Positions 45,424 to 56,229 of a stretch of DNA of 64,000 bases are shown one piece after another. Position 1 is the first letter of the stretch; each line of letters begins with the position of its first letter. Position numbers and translations under genes: made by a program. This DNA comes from Ryuthela nishihirai (taxonomy: Eukaryota > Arthropoda > Arachnida > Araneae > Heptathelidae): NCBI GenBank assembly GCA_038380435.1, contig JAWZYU010000034.1:6678704-6742703 (forward strand). Reading direction: 5' to 3'. The notes below the pieces were generated by a model, which ran no database searches, was not told the DNA's origin, and saw nothing but the letters and a program-made list of their open reading frames with translations.

Positions 45424-45525
45424 AGACAGCATTAGTTCAACAGGTTAGAATACTCTGGCATTTTTTTTTGTAGAGATTGGGTTCGAATCTCGTATGTCGG
45501 CGAAATTTTTTCCACAAAAACATTT
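45424..45525 (+). mobile_element. SINE D, plus copy
   Basis: Plus-strand partner of 45068-45176: ATTAGTTCAACAGGTTAGAA A-box region, GGTTCGAATCTC B box and a CGGCGAAATTTTTTCC tail. The anticodon region is T-rich and the acceptor does not pair, so it is SINE-derived, not a tRNA gene. Confidence 0.75.
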
Positions 45526-45589
45526 ATTGATTTATAGATGTTTAAATGTCTGCGCTGAGTTAATGCCTGTAAAACAAAATATATATATA

Positions 45590-46020
45590 TGCATTGTTTC
45601 GTTTATCTCTTAAAAAAAAGTTTTATTTTCACACCCCCTTTTGGCTAAGACGGCAAAGTCTTGTTGCCATTGTAAACCTTCTGACCATAACACTCTGCTA
45701 ACAAAATTTCAGATTTCCAGTGTAAACAGTTTGCACTATTCGTTTAAAATTTCAGCATTTTCCATCTTTTCTCACCGCTAGAGAACGCTATCAAAGCTAT
45801 TGAAAATTTTCAAAATTGCGAATCGCAATATTTGTTTGACATCTATCCAACCCAAAAAAATTTTTCATTTAGCTCTAAAAGTAAAAAAATCGATTGTCTA
45901 CAGACGGACAGACAGGTGGAAAGACAGATGGACAGACAACAGTTAACAGAGAGATGGACAGACAACAGTTAACAGAGAGACGGACAGACAGACGAACAAA
46001 TACTGGCACATGCAGACGAT
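45590..46020 (-). repeat. Family H unit followed by a GACA microsatellite
   Basis: 45600-45890 is an inverted family H unit: TTATCTCTTAAAA, CGCTAGAGAACGCTATC, TTGCGAATCGCAATATTTG and the CATTTAGCTCTAAAAG end. It runs into GACGGACAGACAGG-type repeats with a duplicated ACAGTTAACAGAGAGA word (45905-46000). A similar GATGGACAGCCAGATGATAA end follows the copy at 28.9 kb, so the GACA tail belongs to the family. Confidence 0.7.
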
Positions 46021-46329
46021 AAAGTGAAAATATTAGCTCACTTTTCAAACAAACCTTAAAAGAAATTATTTGTTGGTTTTCAGTTAGCTCATTTCACCTT
46101 TGCAGCCATTTGCCTTCTTCTGATGAAGTTTCTTGGAAAAAAATATTCATTAATTTATTTCTTTGAGTGAAATTTTTACATCCAAAATGCAGCGCTGTGA
46201 GGCATTCATTAAATATAACATCTTTTATAGACAAGAAAAGAGGTAGAAATGTATAAAAATATAACAACTGAGAAGTTTTAACTGGGTACACACACTATCT
46301 CATAGGCTTTCGTCTCACAGTATGACAAA

Positions 46330-46735
46330 ACATGGCGCCCATAAACCACGTGACTCGATCAACCAATGGCAGTGAATCACTGAGTTGTGCGGCCTGCAAT
46401 TCTCACCCACTGCTCACTTTGCCCGTGGACCTGATGATAAGAGGGCCGAGGCTCTCTTTACAAAGAGGTCCAGAAACTAGAAGGATGTGAAAGAAGAAGA
46501 AGAAGTGCGGCCTGCGGCCTGCGGCCTAAAGCCCAATTGCCAAAATGTACGATTGCCAGCCTTCACTGTGCTGGCCAGTCTTTGCCGTTTTCATCTGCAC
46601 CCACTGCCCTTTATGCCTATGGACCTGACGATAAGGGGGCCGAGGCCCCCTTTACAAATAGGTCCAACTTAGAAAGAAGGGTGTATAAGAAGAAGAAGAA
46701 GGAGGCCAGCCTTAGTGCTCTGGACCATTCGTGGC
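46330..46735 (+). repeat. Repeat family C, two tandem partial copies
   Basis: Two stretches share GCGGCCTGC, a CCACTGC block, TGGACCTGATGATAAG, a GGGGCCGAGGCCCCC hairpin, TTTACAAA.AGGTCCA and an AAGAAGAAGAAG end: 46360-46505 and 46505-46705. A third, longer relative is at 48050-48395. It could be a SINE with a purine-rich tail. I do not recognise the head. Confidence 0.65.
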
Positions 46736-47420
46736 CCATTCCTCCTGCCACACCGTCTGGACTGCAAATCGTATAACACATTCCTATGAGAGGTGTTGCC
46801 GGAGCTGCTGCATCCGATTCCAACCCCCAGCAGGTCGAGAATGTGGTTCCAGCACGACGGTGCGCCCTTTTTCAGCTCAGATTTTTCAGCTCAGACTTCA
46901 GCTCAGATGTGCGGAACACTTTACATGCAACGTTCCCAGGGCGATGGATTGGTCGAGATTGTCCCATAGCTTGGCCACCAAGATCGCCGTATCTCTCGTG
47001 TTTGGACTTTTTCCTGTGGGGGCCATATGAAAAGCCTAATCTACGAGTGCCCCATTGAAACCGATATGGATCTAGTCGCCAGGATCACCATTGTTGCCGG
47101 CGATATTCGGGAAATGCCTGGTGTCTTCGCAAATGTGCGTTGGTCCCTATCCCACAGGTGTGAAGCCTGCATTACAGCTGGCGGCAGCTCTTTTGAGCAA
47201 TTTCTTTGAGCATGTACCTCAATTACATTCCTGTTAATAAAATGTTTTCTGAAGTATCTCCTCTCCTTCTTGTGTTCATTCTTTAAATGTGACAGTGCAA
47301 AACTACCTTTTAACTTCTCACCGCTTGGGTTCCGACCATACATTCTATGACGAATATTGCTCGTATAGCTGCGTTCTACCACCCCGTAAAGTTTTGCCCA
47401 CTTTTTCAGATTCACCCAGT
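46735..47420 (+). pseudogene. Mariner-like transposase C-terminal half (M3)
   Basis: This is a relative of M1. It begins mid-gene (LPHRLDCKSYNTFL-like), then LPELLHPIPTPSRSR. MWFQHDGA keeps the second catalytic Asp at 46856-46858. FSSDVRNTLHATFPGRWIGR and DCPIAWPPRSP follow, then CLDFFLWG with Asp at 47005-47007. The end is SLIYECPIETDMDLVARITI and a stop at 47207. The HFS block is inflated by three tandem TTCAGCTCAGA-like words (about 46868-46907) that break the frame. The right end probably lies near 47420 (complement ACTGGGTGAATCTGAAAAAG, before TA). The N-terminal half and left TIR are missing. Confidence 0.8.
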
Positions 47421-47499
47421 ATACATAATTATACTCTGTAACAATAGACTACAACTCCCAAAGTACTCTTTTTCAAAAATGATTACTAGTTGTGCCAAA

Positions 47500-48025
47500 C
47501 CATCTGCCTGACCAATTACATCACTTTAGTTTTCTCTCCGTTTATAACCAAAGCTACTATACTACCAATCTCATCAACAGCTCGAATGAAAGAGTTCATC
47601 TCATGAATCAGCGTTGAGATTTATCTCCGCAAAAATTCCCCGCCCTGCCCACGGTCAGTAGGGGACACCGATGGGCTTGGAAAGGCCGCCGTCCGTCGGA
47701 TGGGACGTTAAGCCGTGGCCCCGTGTGCGGGAGAGCCATACCCTGTGCACGTTAAAGAACACGCTGGATGGCCTTGACGGGAGGCTACCATCTGTCTCCC
47801 AACAGCTGTTCCAGTGGGTCCCCTCCCCCAACCTTCTCTGAGCCTTCGGGGTCCTTGCGACCTGGCCATTTAGCCCATGGTGTGCAAAAAAGTGCCGCTC
47901 AGAGGTAAAACAACCCAACTCATCTCATGAACATCTTTTGCCAAAAGAGCTAAATCATCAGCATATTCTAAATCAGAAATTTTAAGATCTGCCGACCATT
48001 TTAGGCCATCCTTAATTGTAAGAGA
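47500..48025 (-). pseudogene. LINE copy i: short internal fragment with SINE A
   Basis: 47500-47607 and 47932-48025 together match the stretch just after the polymerase box in copy h (complements of KTKVMKI and the NSFIRAVDEIG-like block). SINE A5 sits between them with a duplication. About 200 bp of LINE remains. Confidence 0.75.
47608..47919 (+). mobile_element. SINE A copy 5, head missing
   Basis: It is flanked by the perfect 12-base duplication TCATCTCATGAA at 47596-47607 and 47920-47931. It begins after the tRNA-like head (TTGAGATTTATCTCCGC) and ends GGTAAAACAACCCAAC. High identity to the 11024 copy suggests a recent insertion. Confidence 0.9.
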
Positions 48026-48049
48026 TTCGGGGCGATTTTGAATATTTAC

Positions 48050-48395
48050 CTTGCACCCTTCTTACCAACTTCCGGCCAACATGGGCCACACAGTGATCAC
48101 ACACGCTACAATTTTCACTCCCAGAAGAATTTTACTCCAAACCTCTCCCCTCCCCACCCCCTTGCCACAAAACTGCGACGCAGCACTTCCTTGGCAGGAA
48201 ACGTCAACCACCTCCTTCATTATTAGGCGGCCTGTGGCCAAAAGCCTATCGCCAACATGTAGAGTCGCTAGCATTTCACTGTACTGGTCCCTACTTTTTG
48301 ACGCACACAAAAAAAAAACTTTTTCTCGTGGACCAGATGATAAAGGGACCAAGGTCCCTTTTACAAAATGGTCCAGTTTTTAAAGAAGGATGTTA
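48050..48395 (+). repeat. Repeat family C, longest copy
   Basis: It contains GGCGGCCTGTGGCCAAAAGC, ATCGCCAACATGTAGAG, GGTCCCTACTTTTTGACGCA, then TGGACCAGATGATAAAGG and a GGGACCAAGGTCCC hairpin, ending AGAAGGATG. It is related to 46330-46735. Confidence 0.6.
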
Positions 48396-48603
48396 GACTC
48401 TAACTATACAGGACCTCTAATTAGCATTACTAAACGCTTATGCTATGGCTTGCCGCCATTATTGCAAATTTCAAATTACTTAACTGCATAGTAGTAATAG
48501 TTTATACAAATAGAGCAGAAATACACACCATAGTATATTATCCGTTAGTATTCTAATGTAATTCTGTCACATATTAATCACTGCACAGTAAATAATTACT
48601 TAC

Positions 48604-48637
48604 CAGACTCCACAGTTTTAATGTATATGAAATCCAT
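48604..48637 (-). CDS. Candidate first coding exon of a host gene
   Basis: On the minus strand ATG at 48637 opens MDFIYIKTVES and the exon ends TCTG followed by GTAAGTAATT, an excellent splice donor. The exon's coding part is 34 nt, leaving one base of the next codon. A CAAG acceptor-like site lies about 25 bases upstream of the ATG (near 48661). From memory, many arthropod, especially chelicerate, zinc-finger genes begin MDFIKTE... encoded by a tiny first exon, so this may be such a gene. The following exons would lie to the left and are not visible to me, so identity is a guess. A second donor and a CRE lie upstream. Confidence 0.45.
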
Positions 48638-49005
48638 ATTGGACGTTCACCAAGTCTAGCTTGATATCACGTTCGAGATTCGATGGTTTAAAATAAGCAA
48701 AACATATATTCCTCGAAAATAAATCCCAGAAGATTCTCACAATTATCTTGTTAACGATGAGTAATGGGATAATAAATGACGAAATAAAACTTGCAGAATA
48801 ATCCAAGACCAAAAACGAAATAAGAGGATGACACATCACCGCTTGGCTTCGTTCCACAATCGTCGTGGCACTGCTGTTGCAAATTATGGTGGTGTGCACT
48901 CTCCTTAAAAATAAATATTTCCCTGATAGCTAGATAGACCTCAAACAGTTAAAAAGACTGAAATTGCAATTTCACACTTTTTCTGAAAAAAGAAATCTAT
49001 CTTAC

Positions 49006-49057
49006 CGTTATGCTTCTTATAAGTTTTGTTTATCGTCGTCTCCCTACTGTGACGTCA
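49006..49057 (-). promoter_or_regulatory. CRE and candidate 5' leader exon
   Basis: TGACGTCA, the palindromic cAMP-response element, is at 49050-49057. Downstream on the minus strand the sequence runs to AAGCATAACG followed by GTAAGATAG, a good donor at 49006/49005. This fits an untranslated first exon for the coding exon at 48604-48637. No TATA box is clear. Confidence 0.35.
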
Positions 49058-49230
49058 AAATGCCTAGATAATGACCGTCAGGAATCGTTTCCTCACGGAG
49101 TGGCACCACTCTTCTTTCATTCCCCTGGACACAGACCATTCTGTTTTTAATAAACCGTCCTCCACAACAGTTAAATTAAAGAGAAAACTGATATCCGCCG
49201 AATCTCCTAAGACCTGAGATGGTCATATTC

Positions 49231-49935
49231 CTACAATGGATTTATCGAGGATCCCAGAACAATATTGACGATATCAAGGTCCTGTTGAGGGTACATGAGC
49301 CCCATCTGCATATGCCTGCAGGAGACTTATTTGCAGATAGTCTCTGATTCCACGATCTGGTACTTTTCCGTCATTCAATGGGACTGAGATGGAGATAGCC
49401 CAGCTTGCAGGGGTGTCGCAATTCTCGTGAGCCACCACTCTCCATTCCAGGTCATATCTCTCACTACCTCTCTTGAGGAAGTAGTCATCTGCCTTTTCTT
49501 AGAATTTTCTTTGACTGTATGCTGCATCTATCTTCTGCCCATAAGTCTCATCTTCCGGGAAAATCATCTCGTTTCTCATCTGCCATCCCCCTTCCTCCTC
49601 ATCATGGGAAACTACAATGGGCACAGCCTCTCTGGTGTGGTAATGACACAAATGTGAGGGGTGGGGTCCTTGAGCAATGGGCCCTGAATCCTTCGCTCTC
49701 ACTGTTGAACATCGGTGTTAGTACCTTTTTCAATCCGTTTTCACTCCACATTTTCCAGGTTCCATTCATCCATTAACAGGTCGCCTTTAGAGTTTTTTTT
49801 GGGGGGGTTCCATTCAGTCTGTTTCACTATACTATTTTCACTCCCCAACCTACACAGTCACTGCCATTGATCTCGCTATCTGCCCCTTTTTGATTCGTCC
49901 AATCTTTATACGGGAGATCGAAGACTATCCATATG
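49231..49935 (+). pseudogene. Jockey-like endonuclease domain
   Basis: It begins LQWIYRGSQNNIDDIKVLLR (the LQWN.RG start of Jockey endonucleases). ICICLQETYL near 49304-49333 carries the catalytic Glu. SHHSPFQVISLTTSLEEVVI follows at 49429. The GDFNGH block near 49604-49625 reads GNYNGHS, losing the Asp. WCGNDTNVRGGVLEQWAL is next (about 49640-49690), then LLNIGVSTFFNP. The SDH end block is near 49940 (YGTDHLPV-like). Frames change at least four times. It is inactive. Confidence 0.8.
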
Positions 49936-50639
49936 GAACTGATCACCTCCCTGTGGTATGTACCAGGTACCGTGGAGAGCCATTCAACCCTTCATCATGA
50001 TGGGTATCATGATGGAGGCTTGATCAGGCTGATTGGGGTGGTTTTGAATTCCTATGCAAGTTCAACCAACACTCGATCATCCAGGAGCCAATGTTGCATT
50101 TGCAGAGGTGATGGATTGTATCATCCATTCAGCTGCCTTGACTATTCCTTAAACTTCGATACCGTTTTCTCGATTTCCAAAACTGTGGTGGAATCCCACT
50201 GCGACTGCACTGCAGCTTGTAAGGCTCAGAATAAGCCTTAGGGGCTGTTTTGGAGATATCTGATATCCTGCAACCTTGAAGCTTTCAGGTGCACTAGGGA
50301 GAAAGCCCGTTTTGTCCAGCGCCATAGCAACAAGGAATCTTGGATCAATTATGCTTCTTCCATCACCAAAAAGACCAGTTATAAGGTCTTGTGGGATAAA
50401 GTCCAGATGATGGGTGGGAACTATAAGTTCCACTCATTATCGATTCTGCAGCACAAACGGGAAAGCAATTGTTGATCCCCAACATATGTGCAAAAATATT
50501 GTGAGATAATCTTTTTCCTCCATCTCTCTCTCATTTCCCCAAGTTTCTTGCCCTCAGCAAGGCCAAACCTTCTCCATTGTGGAATTCCACTGGAATGACC
50601 TGGAGCCTTAGAACAGGCCATTTACAGTTGAGGAGCTTC

Positions 50640-51860
50640 TCTTTGTTTGCATACTTCTAATTCATCTGCTATTGGGCCAAACAATGTCCATTATGCCATG
50701 CTCCAATATCTCTCACCATCGACTAAGGGCCGGCTGCTCCGACTTTTCAATTACGTTTTCCTTCAGAAGCAGTTTTCTGACTCCTGGCAGGGAGCCATCA
50801 TCTTGATTTTCCCAAAGCCAGGAAAAGAACCCAAGATTCCATCCAATTACCATCCCATCACGTTGAAAAGCTGCATGTATAAGATGTTGGAAAGAATGGT
50901 AAATACCATACTCGTCTACTATTTAGAACATTGTAACCTTCTTTCCAATTCCCAGTGTGGCTTTCACGGGCACCTGTCTACCTTAGACCACCTGCCTATC
51001 TACCTTAGATCTGCCCAGAATTTGCGATCAAGATTTCGTTTTTTACGTAGAAAGACCAGGTGTCAATTTTCTTCGACATCGAAAACGTGTTTCACATGAA
51101 GCGGAGATTCAACATTCTTCATGGTTCCCTCCAGCTTCAGAGATCACATGCCGATCTTAAAGATTTGGAAATTAAAGTTTCGGACTTTTTACTTCCCGTA
51201 TTTTGTACTTTTTGTGTCCATGTCGGCAACCTTCTTTTGAAGACTTTCTCCCCAAGAACAACACCACAAGACCACGTCTTGAGTGTTAAGTTTTTCACTG
51301 TCAAGAGAAATTCTGTTACTAGACAACCTCCTGCAACGATAGCAATGCCCTCTATGTTGATGATTTTAGCATTTTTTGCTCTTCTTCTAGCACGAGGGTC
51401 ATTGAACAACAACTGTAACTTGTCCTGAATTTAGGGTGAATTTCAGTTTGGGTGATGGATAATGAGTTTCTGTTCCCCCTACAGAAGACTTCCTGTGTGC
51501 ACTTTTGCCACAAGTGTAATCTTCATGAGGACCCGAATTATGGCTTGGGATTAATATCATTTTAGTGTGGTGGAGACCAAGTTTCTTGGTCTCGTCTTCG
51601 ACAGGAAATTGACCTTGTTACCACACATACGTCATCTCAGGTCCAAGTACACCCGGGCATTGAAAATCCTCAAGGTCCTCTCCACTCTGTCCTGGGCAGT
51701 GGACCAATGTTCTTTGCTGATCCTGTAATGTACACTTCTTCAATCATAACTGGACAATGAATCCCAAGGATATGATTCTGCCTGGTAATCAGTGGTGAAA
51801 GTGTTGAACCCTCTCTACCATTACTCTGTGTACGCATGGAGGCTTTGTGCAACTCACTGG
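50640..51860 (+). pseudogene. Jockey-like reverse transcriptase domain
   Basis: 50647-51099 gives a 150-residue piece with SAIGPNNVHYAMLQYLSPST, the LIFPKPGKEPKIPSNYHPIT motif, MYKMLERMVN and NSQCGFHGHLSTLDHL. After a frame change, FFDIENVFHMKRRFNIL marks the F(D/F)IE.A.D block. The catalytic YVDD is intact at 51353-51364 (YVDDFSI). KFLGLVFDRKLT.LPHIRHL follows near 51590-51640. The copy has stops between these blocks. It is dead but recognisable throughout. Confidence 0.83.
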
Positions 51861-52139
51861 TCCAAAGACTTTACATTGAGACTAATGAACCATGGTTATC
51901 TCTTTGCCATCAGCAGTTGTCCCTGCTATATGCATCTAAATTGTGATCCTTGCCGAGCCATCTCACTTGGGATTGCATTTTCAGTTCGAATTCATAAATG
52001 CTACACACTAATTGCGTGACTGTCATTTGTCCTTTTGGTCTGCATGTATAAGGCTCTCTCGCATACATTAACACCAACCTCAATAGTATAACACAGCTGC
52101 CAGCTGAGTCCCTTCCACTGTGAGTCTTTGTTTCCCATT

Positions 52140-53046
52140 CCTGTGATTTTTCTCTTTGCAGGACGGGCAAGGCCTTCATACATGGCTGTGTGTACAGCAA
52201 CTCTTTGCCAGCTATCGAGCTGCACACCCATACTTTTTGTCAACATTGGAAGATGTGTTACCGATATCCACTTTTGAACAACCACTGTTGGGCCAAGGCC
52301 ATAATAGATGGAACAGAGTGATTGCAGCCAGCCTCCGAAGATGGATATTTGTGGACAAGGTACAGAACCTTCCCAATATGTTCGTTGCCCAGCTCAGAAC
52401 AATTCTATGCATATTTGATGCACAACAGATAAAATTCTGTATAATAAAGCCACAATTCTCGATACCAAAGATTTTCTTCTCTCACAGCAACAATCCTCTC
52501 TCTGTTGAACTCATTCACTTGGAGATATGCCACGAAGACCAGTGCGAGCTCAATATTTAACGACACCTGCACAAGAACCGATAAACTGAACACTACTATC
52601 CCTCTTTTAAATATCCATGGAAGGGGTCCAGTCACACCCTTTCCAGACTGTTCTCGTCTGCCTGTAGCCAACAGACAGGAGCAGCCTTTCAGCCTTTTGA
52701 TCTTGAAACTCTAATCCTTTGTTCAGTAGTAGGTGCTAAACATACTCTATGCAAGTCACGAACTTTTCTCTATTCCTTCTCAGTGTTCTGATTTTTGACA
52801 ACAACAGTGTATAACCCACTTTTGCCTGCTGTTTTGCTACATCTAGATGTGCAATATGTATGGATGGGATGTCTTGCCCACAGAAAGCTCGCACATCATT
52901 TAAAATTCGTCTATTCATATCTTTAACTCCTGGAATTACCTAAATTGGTGTTTTCCACAATCAACCCTCTAAAATATTGCTGTCGAAATCTACAACGCCC
53001 TTCCCTCTCATTCCATTTCCAGTTTTTTATTGTAAGAAAAAAAAAG
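52140..53046 (+). pseudogene. Jockey-like C-terminal and 3' region
   Basis: The downstream part has no long frame. Short pieces such as CCRNLQRPSLSFHFQFF near 52975-53030, and a LPAVLLHLDVQYVWMGCLAH stretch near 52820-52880, match what I remember of the 3' end of this Jockey group. The poly-A at 53036 follows directly. Confidence 0.6.
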
Positions 53047-53869
53047 GATGTATAACTGTCAAATGACATATATAAATTTAAACTTGTTAAAGTGACTCAT
53101 GCGATCAACACAGTTAATTGTTATCCTCCTTTTATTGGGCAAAAAAGACGGGTATTATTTCATGACGTCAGAAGCGTTACGACATTATGGATCCTATGGG
53201 TCCTTCGGGATCAAAGATCAAATTTAGATCTAGTGGTGTTAGAGAGCTAAGGATTGGTGCCTGGGAGTGATTTGGATCACAGATCGCAGACATTTTGTGA
53301 AATTCCATTTGGAATTTTCGATGCATTGGGTGTACAACCATTGCATTGGAAAAAAAGATCCCTCCGTATTCAAAATTTCATGTTTCCGAGATCTATAGCC
53401 CGAAACACATCCGACAGGTTTTGTTGCAATGCAACCCCATCAGCAGGCCATTTTTCAGAGATGACAAAATCCAGGATAATTACCGTTAAATTTTCGGTTC
53501 CAAAATTTTCAATATTATCAAAAACGATACAGTAGCTAAGAAATTTTTTTTGGTTAATCATTAGAGTTCCGCATGAAACTGTATCTTTTTGTCTGGTGGT
53601 GCCATCTTACATTCTGTTTCACAAGAAAAGTGGTCTTTCCCAAAAGTACGTACAAATTTAAGTATTAAATAGCAGCATGCAGAGGAGCCCTATCATCAAA
53701 GGAAAAGCTCCACGAATATTCCTGTAACATATGTACTAAAATATTAACTGTGAATCAGAATAAAAAATGAAAATTATAATTCATATGAATATTTTTAAAG
53801 TACCTTGATAGTTTTATTTCCATTCAATAAGATTTTAGTGAATTAATATACTTGAAATTCTTGCGTTGC
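53047..53869. other. Unclassified stretch
   Basis: Two overlapping open frames are present (53254-53535 plus, 93 codons; 53561-53370 minus, 63 codons). Neither shows a domain I recognise. A TGACGTCA motif lies near 53163. No repeats are clear. Confidence 0.4.
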
Positions 53870-54735
53870 GGACATTGGGTTGCATTCCGTTCCATTCGGT
53901 GGCAATACATGCCTTGTGAGCTGGTGTATTATCATGCTGAACATGTCCATCCAAATAAGAATAAACTGTAGCCATCAAGAAATGAACTTGATCAGAATGA
54001 CGTTCAAATACATCATCCTTGGATGGGGATCATCCTTCAATGGGAATAGGGGGTCTCATGTGTGCCAGGAAAACATTCCCCACACCATCATACACTAACC
54101 AGCCTGTACTGTTGACACTAGACAATATGGTTCCATGGCCTCATGTTGCTTACGCCAAATTCTGATCCATCCGTTAGCATGATGCAAAAGAAACCTTGAT
54201 TTGCCTCACTAGACTACATTTTTCCACTCCTCAATAGTACAGTGTCTCTGCTCCGTGCCTACTGGAGATGCTCTTTCATGTTCTTTGCTGAAAACATTGG
54301 CAACTTACATGGTTAGTGGCTCTTGTAACCCATTTGCAAGAAAGTCTGATACCTGGTGCGTTCAGAATTAACCTTCTGCTCACCAATGTTTAATTCTGCT
54401 ATGATTTACTGGTTGTGCCCATTTGTTCACTTGCACGATTCTTGCCAGTGTCCTTTGACCCCTCTTATCTACAAGCTAATTTGGGCCACAGGATCACTTA
54501 CCACTGGTAGTTTTTTTTTTTTTTTCTTATTCTGCACCATTCTCAGTAAACCCTAGAAAATGTTATACGTGAAAAGCCCAGCAGGCGGCCGTTTGGAAGA
54601 TGCTAGAACCGGTAAACCTAGAACTGTCTATCATGCCACGTTCAAAGTCGCTCAGGTCGCTCATTTTTCCCATTGTGACACTCAATCCAACTGTAACTGA
54701 TGCTCGAAAAGGTGGTCTGCCTGATTTCTTACTGC
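53870..54735 (-). pseudogene. Tc1-like transposase fragment
   Basis: On the minus strand the N-terminus is MGKMSDLSDFERGMIDSSRF, a Tc1 helix-turn-helix start (about 54672). Moving left there are a decayed QRTLARIVQVN block near 54450, WKNVV..GKSRFLLHHANGW near 54200 (the WSDES region, with its Asp not seen), LVSTVQAG near 54100, VWGMFSWHT near 54050 and HVQHDNTPAHKA with the second catalytic Asp near 53935. The C-terminal third is missing. It abuts the Gypsy remnant to its right. Confidence 0.78.
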
Positions 54736-54739
54736 ACAC

Positions 54740-55610
54740 CACTTTCATCTGATGTATTACTTGTCGGAATGAACCATTTATATAATGAGGTCGAATTGGA
54801 ATTATTTCTTGTGTGCCATATCTCAACTCTTCATTACAGCAGTGCTTACAGTCATCAATACATGGTCGTCTATAAAATGCATCTGCATTCCTCTGTAACT
54901 TACCACTGCGATGCTCAATGCAAAAGTATGCCTTAACTGGCATAGTGGTTAGGCAGCTAGCGACTGTTCCAGCAAGGCAAACTTTGTGTGTTGTGTTAGC
55001 TCTAACTAAGGCAGTGGTCAGCAGTCACTTCGGTCTTAGTAGGGCATGTCCTTGTATGAGAAGGCCTGTATTAAGCTAGGAGTAGCTTCTAGGATTCTTC
55101 TCTGTCCTATATGTCGCAAATAAAAAGAAAAATCATACTCTTGCAACTGCTGTATCCATCTGGCGATCTGTCCTTCAGGAGTTTTGATGTTCAGTAACCA
55201 TCTCAGAGCAGCATGATCCGTTTGAATAAGAACCTTTGGTCATAAAGGCAATTACGAAAATATTCTATGGCTTTCAGTATTGCTAATAGTTCTTTTCATG
55301 TAACACAATAGCTTCGCTCAGGTTTTGCTAAGGTTTTACTGAACTATGGAATGACTCTTTCTTGTATGCCTTGTTGTTGTGAGAGCACAGCATCAACTCC
55401 TGTGTTACTTGTATCAGTATCTAATGTGAATTGTTTACCAGCTTCTGGACATGCTAATACTGGTGCCATGGAAAGAGCTTGCTTCTTCAGCTGTTGAAAG
55501 ATTATTTCACATTCGGTGGACTGCATGAACTGCTGGCCCTCCTCTGTTAGCCTTTCCTTCTCCTCCCATTTTGCTAATGGAACATTCCAGACCCTGGACA
55601 TAGGATATCC
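54740..55610 (-). pseudogene. Gypsy RNase H and pol-end fragment
   Basis: 55601-55344 has a block typical of the end of Gypsy reverse transcriptase and the start of RNase H: QLKKQALSMAPVLACPEAG followed by QFTLDTDTSNTGVDAVLSQ. Farther left, 55330-55130 continues with a LAKPERSYC-like stretch. After an insertion, 54943-54740 carries FCIEHRSGKL and a Cys-rich RRPC..DCKHC stretch that precedes integrase in this group. Integrase itself is absent. Stops are frequent. Confidence 0.8.
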
Positions 55611-55647
55611 AGGGTCTGGAATTATTTTGGTCTAGGCTGTTGTTAAT

Positions 55648-55975
55648 TGGTTGTTTTACCACTGAGTGGGACTTTTTGACATCCAATGGGTTTAAATGGT
55701 CAGATCACAAGGACCCGGAGGGCTCAGAGAGGTTTGGAGAGCGGACCCACTGGACAGCTCTTTGGAAACAGATGGTAGCCTCCCATTAAGGCCATACAAG
55801 AGCATTCTTTAACCAGCACAGAGTATGGCTCTCTCACACACAGGGCCATGAGCTAACGTCCCATCAGATAAACTCTCTACTCCTCAATGGTGCATCTGAT
55901 AAACTAGCATCTCATGTCAAAGCAATATTTCCAAGCCCATCAAAGTAAATCCTAGGCCTAAGCAACTTGGGCTTG
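55648..55975 (-). mobile_element. SINE A copy 6, diverged
   Basis: GGTTGTTTTACCACTGAGTG, ACCCGGAGGGCTCAGAGAG, AGATGGTAGCCTCCC and TTTAAC.AGCACAGAGTATGG match the family in order. About 75 bases of unrelated sequence interrupt it near 55868-55945, before CAAGCCCATC. More diverged than the other copies, so older. Confidence 0.75.
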
Positions 55976-56229
55976 GGTTAAAAATTTTCTTATCACTCTA
56001 GCAGGAATCCTTTCTTGATCTATTTTGACTCGATTTCCTGTAATCAGGATTCCATGAGCCAAAACTCCTTTTCCAGGGGTGTTGATGACTGCCAATCAGA
56101 AGACCTCAGAAGTCTCCATCCAATGCTCAAGGAGTACAACTTCACTTTGGTCTGGAATCTCGGTGTCTTCCATCACTAATACTGTGGTCACAGTTGATAA
56201 AGAGACTGATGTTCAGCTAAGCAAAGGAA

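Larger units (their letters stand above)
49170..53046 (+). mobile_element. Jockey-like non-LTR retrotransposon
   Basis: A single degenerate ORF2-like coding region runs left to right and ends in a short poly-A (about 53036-53045). There is no ORF1 in view, so the copy is 5' truncated or the family lacks it. The domains, endonuclease, reverse transcriptase and a possible RNase H-like tail, are described in the next entries. The likeness to arthropod Jockey elements is from memory. Confidence 0.8.

Noticed and set aside
45895..46020. CRISPR-like array
   Set aside because: The repeated words are a GACA microsatellite with one duplicated segment; no regular repeat-spacer pattern is present anywhere.
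48604..48637. Naming the exon as a specific zinc-finger gene
   Set aside because: Only 11 full codons are visible and no zinc-finger exon is in view.
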